From Craspedostauros australis (lineage: Eukaryota; Bacillariophyta; Bacillariophyceae; Mastogloiales; Achnanthaceae), in the NCBI GenBank assembly GCA_026770025.1, contig JAMXDE010000010.1, positions 744,001 through 808,000 of the forward strand: a DNA stretch of 64,000 nt, given 5' to 3'. Under the pieces are notes generated by a model, which was not told the DNA's origin, ran no database searches, and saw only the letters and a program-made list of their open reading frames with translations. Positions 52,670 to 64,000 of this stretch are shown here, piece by piece. Both the position numbers and the translations under genes were made by a program. Each line of letters starts with the position of its first letter. The stretch's first letter is position 1.

Positions 52670-55600
52670 CCCTTCCATTGTCGCATCGACAACATAACAT
52701 CCATCATCACCGTCCTTCTCTCTTACCTTTCGCCTTACTCCCATTAATCCATTGCAGACCGCAGTTGGATGAAGTGATTCTTGTGGTTGTCGTAGATCTC
52801 CTTTTTGGTGTTCTTTGTGAAGCCGTCTGCGATGTTGTCTTCCGATCGCACGAATTTGGTTACGGCTTCTCCATTTTTGACGAGTTCACGTATGAAGTGA
52901 TGTCGGATGTCGATGTGTCTTGTTCTTGCGGATGTCGATGGGTTTGAGGCGATGAAGATCGCTCCGACGTTGTCGACCATAACGTCCGCGGGTTTGTGCA
53001 TCTTTAATCCGATGTCTCTCATCAGTTGCGTCACGAAGCGGATTTCTTTCCCTGCTTCTGACAGTGCGACGTATTCTGCTTCTGTTGAGCTGAGTGTTAC
53101 GCTGCGTTGTGCCTTTGATCTCCATATGATCGGCACTCCTTGTAGTAGGACGATGTGCCCTCCTACGCTGATGCGATTGTCCTTATCACCTGCGAATTCG
53201 CTGTCGGTGAATATTGCAATCTTCCATGCATCGTTAGTCAGTGGACTTGGTTTCATCTTCAGTCCATACTCTCTTGTGTCCCATACGAACTTCATGACTC
53301 GTAGCATCTCCTTGTATGCTGAGGCTGTTGGTCCGTCCAATACTTTGGTCAGCTCTCGCACTGCATTGGCGATGTCGGGTCGAGAGTGTTTCACCAGGTA
53401 TAGCAGCATGCCTACTCCGCTTCGGTATCGGCTGTGTCGCTGTTCGTCCACCTTGGGTGCGTCGCTGTTCCTTTGGATGCCCTGCCCTGGTGTTCCTGGT
53501 GTTGCGTATCGTTGTAGTTTCAGCACATCGCTCCCGAACGTATCGATGATGTTCTTGAGGATGTGTGGTTGGTTCACCCAACAGTTCGTCTTGTCATGGT
53601 TGAATATGATCTTGCAGCTTAGGTAGTCTTCAAGATCTTCCTCCACTTTGACCCCAAACCGTTCCGCTCGTATATCCTTCACGAGCTTCTCCAGTTCCTG
53701 CTTTTCTCCGATGCAGAGACAATCGTCCACATAGGTGCCGATTAAAAGCAGTTTCCCTTCCTGATTCCGAATCAATAGGCATGGGTCTACCTCACTCTGC
53801 CTGAACCCTAGTTTGAATAGGATGTCGACGAGCTTCTTATTCCATTGTCTGGCACTCTGCACGAGTCCGTAGATGGTTTTCTTGAGCAGCAGACATTCGT
53901 CGGTTTCGTGCTTCATGCCTTTCGGGCATTGCATATAGATCTCCTCGTCGAGGTCACCGTGTAGGAATGCTGTCTCGAAGTCGATGATGATGCTATCTAG
54001 CTTCAATATCATCTTCATGGTTAGCAAGATGCGGTAGGTTGCGTCATGTATCACCGGTGCGTGGTGCGCTGAGAAGTCGACTCCTGCGATTTGCGAGTAT
54101 CCGCATGCCACGAGTCTGGCGCGGAATACCCCGTTTCTCTTTTCCTTGAAGACCCATTTGGTCTTCACGCACCGCCGATCTCTCGGCATCCGGTCCTTCT
54201 TGATCCTTTCCCATACCTTCCTTCTGGCCATATCGTAGAATTCCTCGTTGATGGCTTCTCGCCATTTCTTTCTCTTACTGGGGTCCGCGTGGTCCCAGCA
54301 GTCTTCGAATGTGGTTGGGTCCAATAGCATAGCGATGCTCGCTAGCTCCATCCCATCCTCATTTTGTTCGTTGTTCAATGCTTGGTCCGCAGTGATGATA
54401 TCGTCGAGTCTCATCATTCCGTGAGGTGTGTCTATCATCATGCCTGCGATATCTCTGTTGAATGTTGACCCGTCCGCGTGGAAGTCGGGTCCTCCTGTGT
54501 CCGATGGGGATGTGATAGTCTCTTGGGGTATCTCGTACCCTTCGTCTGTATTTGGTTCTGACTCATCACTCGATTCGAGGTCTCGCTCCTCCTCTGGGAT
54601 GGGTTCTTTGTTATACCCTGCGAGAGCACTCACCATCCTTGGTACGCGTTGCACAGGTTCTGCGATAGGGGTCTGCTCCGGCTCATATTTGGCCTCTTCA
54701 TATGCTCTCCCCTCATCGTCCCTTCTGAATTCGTCGCCGTCTTTATCATTAGACTCATTTTCCCCTTGGGTGGGGAGCAAGTCATCTTGCCCTCGCGCAG
54801 CGTCTTCTGTATCTTCTTTCTCTCCGGCTCTGCTGCTGCGATCTGCGTCGTCGGTCTCCATGCCTTTGATGGTCTCCGATCGTCGCTCCCAAGCTGCTCT
54901 CGTGTGTCGAGTCTTCATACCCGATGTAGAGTCGTCATCTTCCAGATCTATCAATATTGATCTGTTGGCATTCTCGATACCTCTGAATTGCCCATATGAC
55001 TGATTCATCCATGTCACGTCTCTCGTGATTAGGATCTTAGTTGTTGCGAGGTTCAGCATTCGATACACTCCCTTCGCGTGTGACTGGCCGTATCCAACGA
55101 ACATAGCTGGTCTGGATCTGTCATCCAGCTTCGCCTTTATCGTGCGGCCTCCGATGTACACCATGCCTATTTCCCCGAAAACGCGCAACCCATCCACGTA
55201 AGTTGGGATCCGGTTATTGAACAGGACGCATGCTGGTTCTCTCGTTTTCGTCCCGATGATATTCTCCAGTTGGGTAGCGGTTCTGGCCGCCTCGGCCCAT
55301 AATTTTCCTCGGACATTTTTCGGCAGGTGCGTCTGGTTGAGCATGGCTCGGACTTTCCCGTACAACGTGGCGAATTTTCTTTCCACGCGACCGTTCTGTT
55401 GCGGTGTAGATGCTGCAGTGTACTCGAACGTTGGACCGAACCCTGCGACGAGCAGTTGCTTCTCCGCAGAATAATTTTCTCCTGCGTTGTCACATCTGAT
55501 AATTTTCACTCGTGTTTGCTGATTGGTGTGGAGCCATTTAAGCAACAGAATCATTTTTGTTCCAACCTCACTCTTCTCCTTCAGGAAGTAGCTCCAGCAG

Positions 55601-58600
55601 TAGTCACTGTAATCATCGAGGACTAGGAGCCAATATTTTCCTTGTCCGTAGCTGTGTGTCTGGACACTCGATGTGTCAATGAACAGTCGATCACCAACCT
55701 CCTTCGCTCGTGATTGGAGTTTCTTCGCCATGGCCTTCTGCCTTTGTTTGCCAATGGCACAGTCCACACATGCACGCAATTTGCCTGTGACGTTCCAACC
55801 GTATCGTCCCGCTGTGCGAGAGATCGTGTAAGTGTCAACATGGCCTAACATTTTATGGATTTGGTTGACGTCCACCGCGGTCTGGGTGGACACGCCAACA
55901 TTGGCTTGATCGTGAGGGTGAGGGGCGGTGATCATGTTAACGCCGCTCACGAACCCGCTGTGGGTAGCCATAAGCCGGTCAAACGTAATGCGTTGTCCGC
56001 GCTTCTCCAGGCTCATCACAACACCGCGGTTGCTGATGTTGAAGCCGCTCTCAAGCGCTTTGTTGATGCTGAGGAGGTTCACCCACAAATTGGGCACGAA
56101 CTTCACGTGCTTGAGGAGGATGGTTGCGGTGGTACCGTTTTTCTGCATTACCACCATGCGCTTGTCGCCCACCTTTGTTGCCTTGATGTAGCGACCGCTG
56201 CCGATCTTGATGGAGTGGTCGGCCACGCGCACGTTGGTCATCCCTTCGTCGTTGTTGGTCAGGTGGCACGAGGCACCTGAGTCGCCCAACCAAGTGTTTG
56301 CCTCATGGCGGTCTGGGGCGAGCGTGATGCGGCGTTCTTCGACGCCGTCGATGTCACCGACCACCATCGCCATGTCTGGTTGCGGGTTTCTCTCACTGTA
56401 GATGGGGAGTTCAGGGAACGCATTTGGGCTGCGGACTCCGTAGTGGCCTGGGTGGTATTTCCACATGACTTGGAGTGCTCCACGCGAGGCCAGGCTCCCG
56501 ACGAGTCCATGGTGGATGGCTGGCAACTGCTCCTTCTCCAGCCTTTCGTTGATATACGGCATGTTCTTCATGACGTTGAAAGGAGTCATCATCCCGATTT
56601 CGCGTAGGAGGAAGTAGAGGGTGCGAGCATCCGCGCAATTGCGTCTGTCTCTCGAGTTGTACTCCTCCACTGTGTCGAGGCACAGCAAGACAAGCTCGGA
56701 GCGCACACTGTCAGCCGGCATGGCGTTGCTCAATGAGTATCGCACTGCGAGTGCGAGGGACTCCTCCTTTGCGAGCATTGCGCGGCGTTCATCCCGTTCT
56801 TCGTGGGTTGTCGGTTTCACCACGTCCGTTCCTTCCGGTAGATCGATGAGGAAGGGCTGGTTTAGACAATCGACGCAGTACGAGTAGATGTACCCTTGTT
56901 TGAAGCACAGTGGGCACGATGCCCAACCTTGGTATAGAGCGCGCCCTGCTGCTTCGATCGTCTTCTCGATGGGAGACTTGTTGGTGGAGAGCGAGAAGAC
57001 AGGTTCTCTGCAGATGTCTTCTGCTCCGATCACCATGGCCACTTCGTTGGTAGACTCTTCTTCGGTGCTGACGAGGTCTTCATCGTAGATGACCTCGTCG
57101 AAGAACTCGTCGTCTTCGGTGGACTCGTCGTCGGACGGGAAGAGTTCGCGGTTGATGCGTTCGGCTGCGACCGCTGGTGGTCCGTAGTGACCATACACCC
57201 CTGGGTGGTGGGCCGCCCGCTCTTCCGCCGTCCACTCGGAGCCTTGGTTTGGCTCTTCGTTGCCTTGGTCGCCCATCTCTCCGTCGGTGGACGTGAGGGC
57301 GAGGTCTTCGGTGGTCTCCTCTTCGGGAGGCATCATGGCGTGGTCGATGCTCATGTTTTTCTTGATGTTCGTAATTTCTTGGGTTGTTACGAGTCTTGGG
57401 TTGGTCACATTTTTGACCTCTGTCGAATCGATTTCGAACTCGTTGGTGAGGAAACACATCATCTCTGTGCTATCCATGGACTTGTCGTCTTCGGGCAACC
57501 AGAAGGGCTCCTCGATCATGGCTAGGGCAACGTCGTCGGTCTTCTCGTCGGTAGGTAACCACATCTCCTCGTCAACTTCAACGAAGGAGTCGTAGCCAGC
57601 CACATCGTCTTCGGTAGTCCGCCACATGTGTTCTTCGACCATCACGAGGGCGACGTCTGTCTCTTCCTCCATGCCGTCGGTCGCCACGTTTGCGGCCTCG
57701 GCTTCTCGCATCGCTGCTTTCAACTTGAAGCAGTCGAGGATCTTGTGCCCCTTCTTACCGCAGTACTTGCAGTTTCCGTTGAACTTGTTCTTGGCCGGGG
57801 TGTCACCTCTCTTGTTGTTCTTCTTCAAGGCCTTGTTGTTTTTGTTCTTTGGGGGAGAGCGGCAGTCCGCCTTCTTGTGCCCGTAGGCACCGCAGTTGCG
57901 GCAGTACCCTTTGAAGCCGCCCGTGGCAGCGAGAGCCATTTCCTCTTTGGTGTCGCTCTCGCGGCGGTTGCTTCCTTGCTTGATGTGACGTGCGTCGTAG
58001 GTGGCACTCACTGCTTCACGGATGTCCTCGATTGACATCGTGCTTTCGATGCCGGTGAACTTGAGCTCGATGAGCTTCACATCCATCTCGTAGTCCCTTG
58101 CGAGGGCGTTGAGCACGAGCATGTGGTACTGGGTCATATCCAAGTCGACACCGGCGTGGGAGAGGCGTCCACGGAGCACTTCCATCTCGGTGAGGAACGT
58201 GTCCGGGTGTTCTCCCTTCTTCATGCGCATCCCGTTGAGCTGCGCCAACAACTTTGCCTTCATAGGCGCAGTGCGCTGCTCATAGATACGCTCAAGAGCC
58301 TTCCATGCCTTACGAGGGTCTCCTCCCTCGTAAGCGCTGCTCTTGCATCCCAACACAGCCATGAAGGCAACATTGCCTTCGGTGGTTTCATGGCTAATAG
58401 CCATGGTCAGTTCTTCAAACGCGTACTTCGCCAATGCCTTCTTGTACTCAGCCTCCTCTTTAGGAGTCATGGCACTTGGCTTCTTGGCTTCGTCGTCGTC
58501 CTTCTTCTTGCCTTTCACAGGGAGGGAAGCAACGGAGGGGACGAACGGTTCTTCCTTCACAACCACATCACCCATGTCCTTGAGATACAAGTCTCCATAG

Positions 58601-58790
58601 CCCTTGCGGTTGGCGCGGGCCAGGAACTTCGCACTCCAAGCTTTCCAGCTGGACCGCTTGCCGTCGAACATGATCATGTAATGATCAGTCTTACCTAGGA
58701 AGGATGTCATGGTGATGATGATGAGAGGATGTTTGTTGCTGTGTTGATGGTGGTAGAAACGTAGGATTTCAATCGTCACGTTTCGAAACG

Positions 58791-59537
58791 TGTTGGAAAT
58801 CCGGGTGTTATAGTTAGTACTAAATTCTAATCTGCTGTTAGAAACTGTACCGTTTTAGAACTGTGAGCACAATCGCACTTTCTCTTCCGATTTCGTTTTC
58901 TTGACAGGCATCTGTCGCGGTAACGACACGGGGCATCCTGTTGTCTCTTAGGTGCTTCCCTCTTCGTTCATCATGCTCTGTTCTTGCTTCCTTGTCTCTG
59001 CATCGTCGTAGCTGTCTACGCTTGCATGGTAGGATCTGCATTCTTGAGCATTTGCCTATCTCATGTTTTCGTCGTTGATTCTCATGACACCGTCGTCTCA
59101 TGATCGATGTCATCTTTGGTGATGTTCCAAACCTGCGGATATTCTGATCCTTTCTGATGTTCCAAACCTGCAGATGTTCTTGTCCGCAGGAGGGGCGCAT
59201 GCTGTCCTCTGAAGAAGGTGCGTCATTTGCCCATGGACTTGCCGTTCTGATCGACGTCGTCGTCTGCATGGTTGCCATGGTTGGCTTGGTATCGGGACCT
59301 CCTGATCCGCCATAGGTGTCGTCCTTGCGTTACTGGAGGACAGGCTATCTTCCTCACGGTAATACGGGTGTCAATCGCGTCCGTATCCTTAGTCATAGTC
59401 ATATTGACATGGTATACAAAGGTGTGACAAATAGTCTCAGAACATGTGACGAATAATATTCAAAGCTGTGACGAACAATGTTGGGAGGTGCGGCAATCAC
59501 GGGTATTCCGACAAAGTCGTACCCTCAATTCCTAACA
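58791..59537 (-). repeat. 5' LTR of copia element B, shared with a neighbouring B copy
   Basis: 747 bp, about 98.5% like the 3' LTR. On its right it is followed directly by the interior 3' end of a second B copy, so it also serves as that copy's 3' LTR. Confidence 0.9.
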
Positions 59538-59998
59538 CCCTTCCATTGTCGCATCGACAACATAACATCCATCATCACCATCCTTATCTCTCACCTTTCG
59601 CCTTACTCCCATTAATCCATTGCAGACCACAGTTGGATGAAGTGATTCTTGTGGTTGTCGTAGATCTCCTTTTTGGTGTTCTTTGTGAAGCCGTCTGCGA
59701 TGTTGTCTTCCGATCGCACGAATTTGGTTATGGCTTCTCCATTTTTAACGAGCTCACGTATGAAGTGATGTCGGATGTCGATGTGCCTTGTCCTTGCGGA
59801 CGTCGATGGGTTGGAGGCGATGAAGATCGCTCTGACGTTGTCGATCATAACGTCCGCGGGCTTGAGCATCTTCAATCCGATGTCGCTCATCAGTTGCGTC
59901 ACGAAGCGGATCTCTTTTCCCGCTTCGGACAGTGCGACGTACTCTGCTTCTGTCGAGCTGAGTGTTACGCTGCGCTGTGCTTTCGATCTCCATATGAT
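59538..59998 (-). mobile_element. 3' interior fragment of a second copia B copy
   Basis: About 460 bp matching the RNase H end and 3' non-coding part of element B. It is cut on the right by the LTR of element A. The rest of this copy should lie beyond A, outside the window. Confidence 0.9.
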
Positions 59999-60790
59999 TG
60001 TTGGCAAGTTCCGCTCACGGTAACCTACGATCGTGGAAGATGGTGTTGGTTGATAGTCGTCTGTTTGCTATTTCATTACGTTGGCACTCCGATACTCTCG
60101 GTGTCTGTTCGTTCTCTTGCCCGATGCTCTCGGCGCTTCAATCTGTTTCGTAGATTCGGTCTCCGACTATGAGTCGGTACGCGAGATCCTCTCTCGCTCC
60201 TCTCTGTATTCTCTCTCTCTCTCTCTCACCATCGTGTGCTCGTGCTACATGATACTCCGTGTTCGATGCGTGCTCCGCATTCGACATTCCGTTCATTCAG
60301 TACTGACTTCTACTCCATGAGTACTTACCATTTGAAGTTCACCTTCAGTATCCATGATCTCATGGGTCATCGTATCTTCATCTCCTGCTCTGACTTGGAG
60401 ACAGCTGTCGACGTGGTGACATGTTGACATCCTGTCGACGTCAGTAGGCGTCCTTCTGCTCTCCAGATGTCACGTTCCATTGGTGATGCAGTAGTCTGTC
60501 AGATGATATCGTCATCTGAGGTTTAGTTGGGAAGTACCTCGAGATTCTCTTGGTACCATTGATGCATGGACGGACGATCTTCTGATTCTCTCAGAAATCG
60601 TTATTTGCAAATTTCCTCCAGAAATCTTGCCCCTTTTCGTGTGTTCCATTTCCCCTGTAATTCTGACGAATCACAGCATACTATCGACACGAGTATAGTT
60701 ATACCGTCCAAGTGCGTATGAGAGAATAACAGGTGAACGATGCACATATACACGTACATCTTGACATATACTCACATGTACATCTCGACA
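59999..60790 (-). repeat. 3' LTR of copia element A
   Basis: 792 bp; same family as the solo LTRs at 33698-34497 and 39287-40081, in opposite orientation to both. Confidence 0.92.
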
Positions 60791-63700
60791 CCCTTCCTGT
60801 GTGCATTCGGTCATTCGAATGTTCTCGATGTGTCAAGGTACGACTTCTCATGTTCACGTTGTAAGTCGGCCTTGATGTTCTTGGTGAATCCGTTGCTTGT
60901 GTTCTGCTCGGATTTGACAAAAATGATTTCGATGGTTTTGTTGATTACCATATTCCTCACGTAGTGATGGCGCACGTCGATGTGCCGCGATCGTTGGGAT
61001 GTTGATGGATTCTTGGCGATGAAGATCGCTCCGATGTTGTCCACACGGACCTTGATCGGTGTCTTCACTGGGACGCCCACACTTTCGAGTAGCTGCACAA
61101 CGAAGAAGATTTCTTTTGCCGCTTTGGAAAGAGCAACGTATTCTGCTTCAGATGAGCTGAGTGTGACGGCCTTCTGTGCTTTGGATCGCCAAAGGATTGG
61201 TACCTTGCACAGGTATAGGATGAATCCCCCTACGCTGATTCTTGTGTTCTTGTCTCCTGCATATTCGCTATCGCAGAAGGGCTCTATGTCCCAGCCGTCG
61301 TCGTCTGGACGCGCTGGATGGATCTTCAATCCATAGTCCTTTGTATCAATCACATACTTGATGATCCGATACATCTCCTTCATTGCGGCCTTGGTGGGCC
61401 CGATCAATACCTTGGAGAGTTCCCGCACAGGGTTCGCGATATCTGGTCGCGAGTGCTTGATGAGGAAGAGTAGCATACCGACGCCTCGGCGGTATTCGGC
61501 ATGTTCTTCCGGTCCGACCTTCTGCAGTCCGTTATCTTCGGATGGTCGTACGATGATTTGACCCGGGGTTCCCGGTGTTCCATAGCGTTGCATCTTCTCA
61601 ACCTTGGTTCCGAACTCTTCGATGAGGTGTCGGATGAGATGTGGTTGACGCAATGTTGCTCTAGTCTTGTCATGGTTCAGTTCGATGTTGCAGCTGAGGT
61701 AGTCTCCGAGTCCGCGCTCGATTGTCACCTTGAACTTGCTGCCTTGGATGTCCTTCAGGAATGTCTCCAGTGCCTTGGAGTCTCCGCAACAGAAGCAATC
61801 GTCCACGTAGATGGCCACGATCATGCTTCCTTCGTTCGTCTTCCTGTAGAACAGGCACGGGTCCGCTGCGCTCTGTTCGAAGTTGATATTTTTGAGGGTC
61901 GATACCAACATCTTGAACCATTGCCTGGCGCTCTGCACAAGTCCGTAGATTGGCTTGTGTAGGGTCAGGGCTTCGTCTGGTTGATGATCCATCCCGTTGG
62001 GACAGTTCATGTAGATCTCCTCGTCGAGGTCTCCATGTAGGAATGCCGTTACGACATCGACGAGTGCGCAGTCCATCTTCTTGATTAGCATGATCACCAT
62101 CATGACCCGATAGGTCACGTCATGGATGACGGGTGAGTAATGCTCTTGGAAGTCTACTCCTGCAACTTGTGAATAGCCACATGCAACGAGCCGTGCTCGA
62201 TGTGTGCCGTCACGCTTCAGCTTGAAGACCCATTTGCACTTGCAGCATCTGCGGCCGCGTGGGATGGCGTCTCGTCTGATCTTGCTATACACCTTGCGTG
62301 TATCCATGGAGTCGAACTCTTTCTTGATGGCTGCTCGATATCCCTTCCGATGGATAGGATCTGGGTGATTGAAGGCTCCGTCGAACGTTGTAGGTTCGAT
62401 GTGCTTCTCTGGTTCCTTATTCTCGTCCTGCATCGACAGTCCGATGTCGATCGCTGGTGATTCGGTAATGATTGCATTCATTCCGTATAGTCCTGTTGTG
62501 CTATGATGAGTGATCTCGATCTCTTCATCTTCGTCTTCGATTTCCTCATCATCTGTAGTTTCATTGTTGGAGTCGTCGATCATCTCGTCACTGAGTTCGT
62601 CACTCGCCTCGTTGGATGATGGATCGCTCTCATAGCCTTCTTCCTTTCGACCTCGTTCGTTGAAGTCTGCGAGCTCGCGTAGAGCTCTGGGAACACTCTT
62701 CCCTGCAGTTGACTTGGGATTAGCTTCTCCCTTCCTGCCTCGTGCTTCATGACGTCGGATCCTCTCCTTTCTAGCTATGTCACGCTTGTTTGGTTTGCTT
62801 GGTGGAGATCTGGATGGTGTGTCATGTGTAGATCTCGCTGGTGTGTTCGGAGGAGTGACACCTGTCTCGTCATCGGCTTCGTCGCCGGAGGGTAGGATTT
62901 CGTCATCCTCATGATTGGATTCGCTCCAATCTTCCTCGTCATTCTGGATTAGTTGAGTCACTACTCCGTCGTCCTCATTATCCTCATCGTCGCTGTCCGA
63001 TAGGATGTAGTACCTGTTGCTGTCAGCGAAAGATACTCTCTTCGTTTCCGATGTTTGACGCGTTGCCGTCCTTGGCGTTGCTCCCTTCCGTCCGATGGTT
63101 GTGAAGCCGTCTGCGTCCGTTGTTCCTGTTTCGTTGGATATGTTCGGTGCTGGTGCCCAGCCACGGAACTGTCCGTATGATTGGTTGAGCCACTTGATGT
63201 CCCGTGAACAGATGAGTGACTTGGTCGATGGTCTGTACATGTTGTAGACCCCTGATGCATGTTGGTGTGCATATCCGATGAACACCATCTCTTCTCCTCT
63301 ATTCTTGAGTTTGGCGGTGATCCCGCCGTAGGTAGTCTTCACAACACCCACCTCTCCAAACGTGCAGAGTGCATCCGCATATAGTGGATCGTTGCCGAAG
63401 AATTGTCGATGTGGTGACTCCTTTTGGTTCTTCGCTACGGTGATATTGGCGATGGCGGTGGCAGTGCTAGCAGCTGCTGCCCACAGGCCATGCCTATACT
63501 CTTCGTCGAGCTGTGCTCCGTTGAGCATGGAGCGGATCTTGGTGTAGAGGTACGCGAACTTGCGTTCCACTCTGCCGTTCTGTTGCGGCGTGTTCGATGC
63601 CGTGTATTCGAATTTCACGTTGAGTCCTGCATCGATGAGAATATCCTCCGTGGATTTGTTCTCTCCGCTGTTGTCACCTCGGAAGATGATCTGTTGGTCA

Positions 63701-64000
63701 CCAGTCTGTGACTTGATCGTCTGGACGAATCGTTTGATGTATCCTGGTTGATCACTCTTGTTCTTGAGAAAGAAACTCCAGCAGTGATCCGTGCAGTCGT
63801 CCACGATCACGGTCCAGTAGCGTTTATCTCCGAAGCTTATGTGTTTAGTGTAACTAATGTCAATGAAGAGTCGTTCGCCGCGGCGAGTCGCTCTTGGAAT
63901 GGTTGCCTTCGGAATATTCTTCACTCTTGCGTTCGCGACCGCGCAGTCACGACACACCGGCATCTCGCCGATGATTTTCCATCCGTACTGAGCGGCCGTC
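59999..64000 (-). mobile_element. Copia element A (Ty1/copia, minus strand), 3' part, runs off right edge
   Basis: The 3' LTR is 59999-60790 (792 bp), preceded in element sense by a purine tract (GGAAGGG). The coding region from about 60811 to the right edge is open throughout and carries the end of the pre-integrase domain, integrase, a Ser/Asp-rich linker, reverse transcriptase and RNase H. The visible part looks whole; gag, protease and the 5' LTR are outside the window. It inserted into a B copy, so it is the youngest of the three elements here. Confidence 0.9.

Larger units (their letters stand above)
51923..59537 (-). mobile_element. Copia element B (Ty1/copia, minus strand), looks whole
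   Basis: A 7.6-kb element with two 747-bp LTRs. The interior carries one long uninterrupted coding region (start 58710, end 52744; about 1990 residues) with gag, two CCHC zinc knuckles, aspartic protease (Asp-Ser-Gly-Ala), integrase, reverse transcriptase and RNase H in copia order. A purine tract (GGAAGGG) precedes the 3' LTR. The LTRs differ at about 11 of 747 positions, so the element is young on an evolutionary scale. It sits inside the gag of element C. There is no matching target duplication around it because its right-hand LTR is shared with a second B copy. Confidence 0.92.

Overview
The window looks like nuclear DNA of a diatom (stramenopile). The host genes have few, short GT-AG introns (most 200-350 nt), often with GTACGT, GTAAGT or GTGAGT donors. 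The gene content fits: a bZIP-PAS regulator of the diatom type, a phage-integrase-repeat protein with an ASAFAP-like plastid-targeting start, an alpha carbonic anhydrase, and Ty1/copia elements of the kind common in diatoms. A TE-rich centric diatom is my best guess. This is inference; no marker gene is present.

Region 1 (1-32 kb) is gene-dense on both strands: a partial CRT-like transporter (-), a polyglutamine-rich bZIP-PAS transcription factor (-), RAD6/UBC2 ubiquitin-conjugating enzyme (+), an Rpp38/Pop3-like L7Ae protein (-), a membrane-anchored protein disulfide isomerase (+), a phage-integrase-repeat protein (-), proteasome ATPase Rpt3 (-), splicing factor CWC22 (+), a sugar kinase fused to a sugar isomerase-like TIM barrel (-), an ARM/HEAT solenoid protein (-), a PX-domain protein (+), alpha carbonic anhydrase (-), a TLC-domain membrane protein (+) and a calmodulin-like protein (-). 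These are unrelated single genes, mostly housekeeping, in divergent or convergent pairs. The promoter side of the carbonic anhydrase carries five TGACGT motifs in about 200 bp, the core of the CO2/cAMP-responsive element known from Phaeodactylum.

Region 2 (32-64 kb) is a transposon pile-up with one host gene in it, an SNF7-like ESCRT-III gene at 35.9-37.3 kb with a short or truncated C-terminus. Immediately downstream is a long two-ORF LINE (about 37.3-46.4 kb; endonuclease, reverse transcriptase, RNase H, CCHC finger), which carries five in-frame stops and a solo LTR flanked by a 6-bp target duplication. Then follow copia element C (about 46.4-51.9 kb, broken), cut by copia element B (51923-59537, looks whole, paired 747-bp LTRs). 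B shares its right-hand LTR with a fragment of a second B copy. That fragment is in turn cut by copia element A, which runs off the right edge. Two solo LTRs of the A family lie at 33.7 and 39.3 kb.

The most notable items are the kinase-isomerase fusion with an N-terminal signal peptide, the TGACGT cluster, and the readable order of nested insertions. I found no convincing tRNA, rRNA, CRISPR or organellar sequence.
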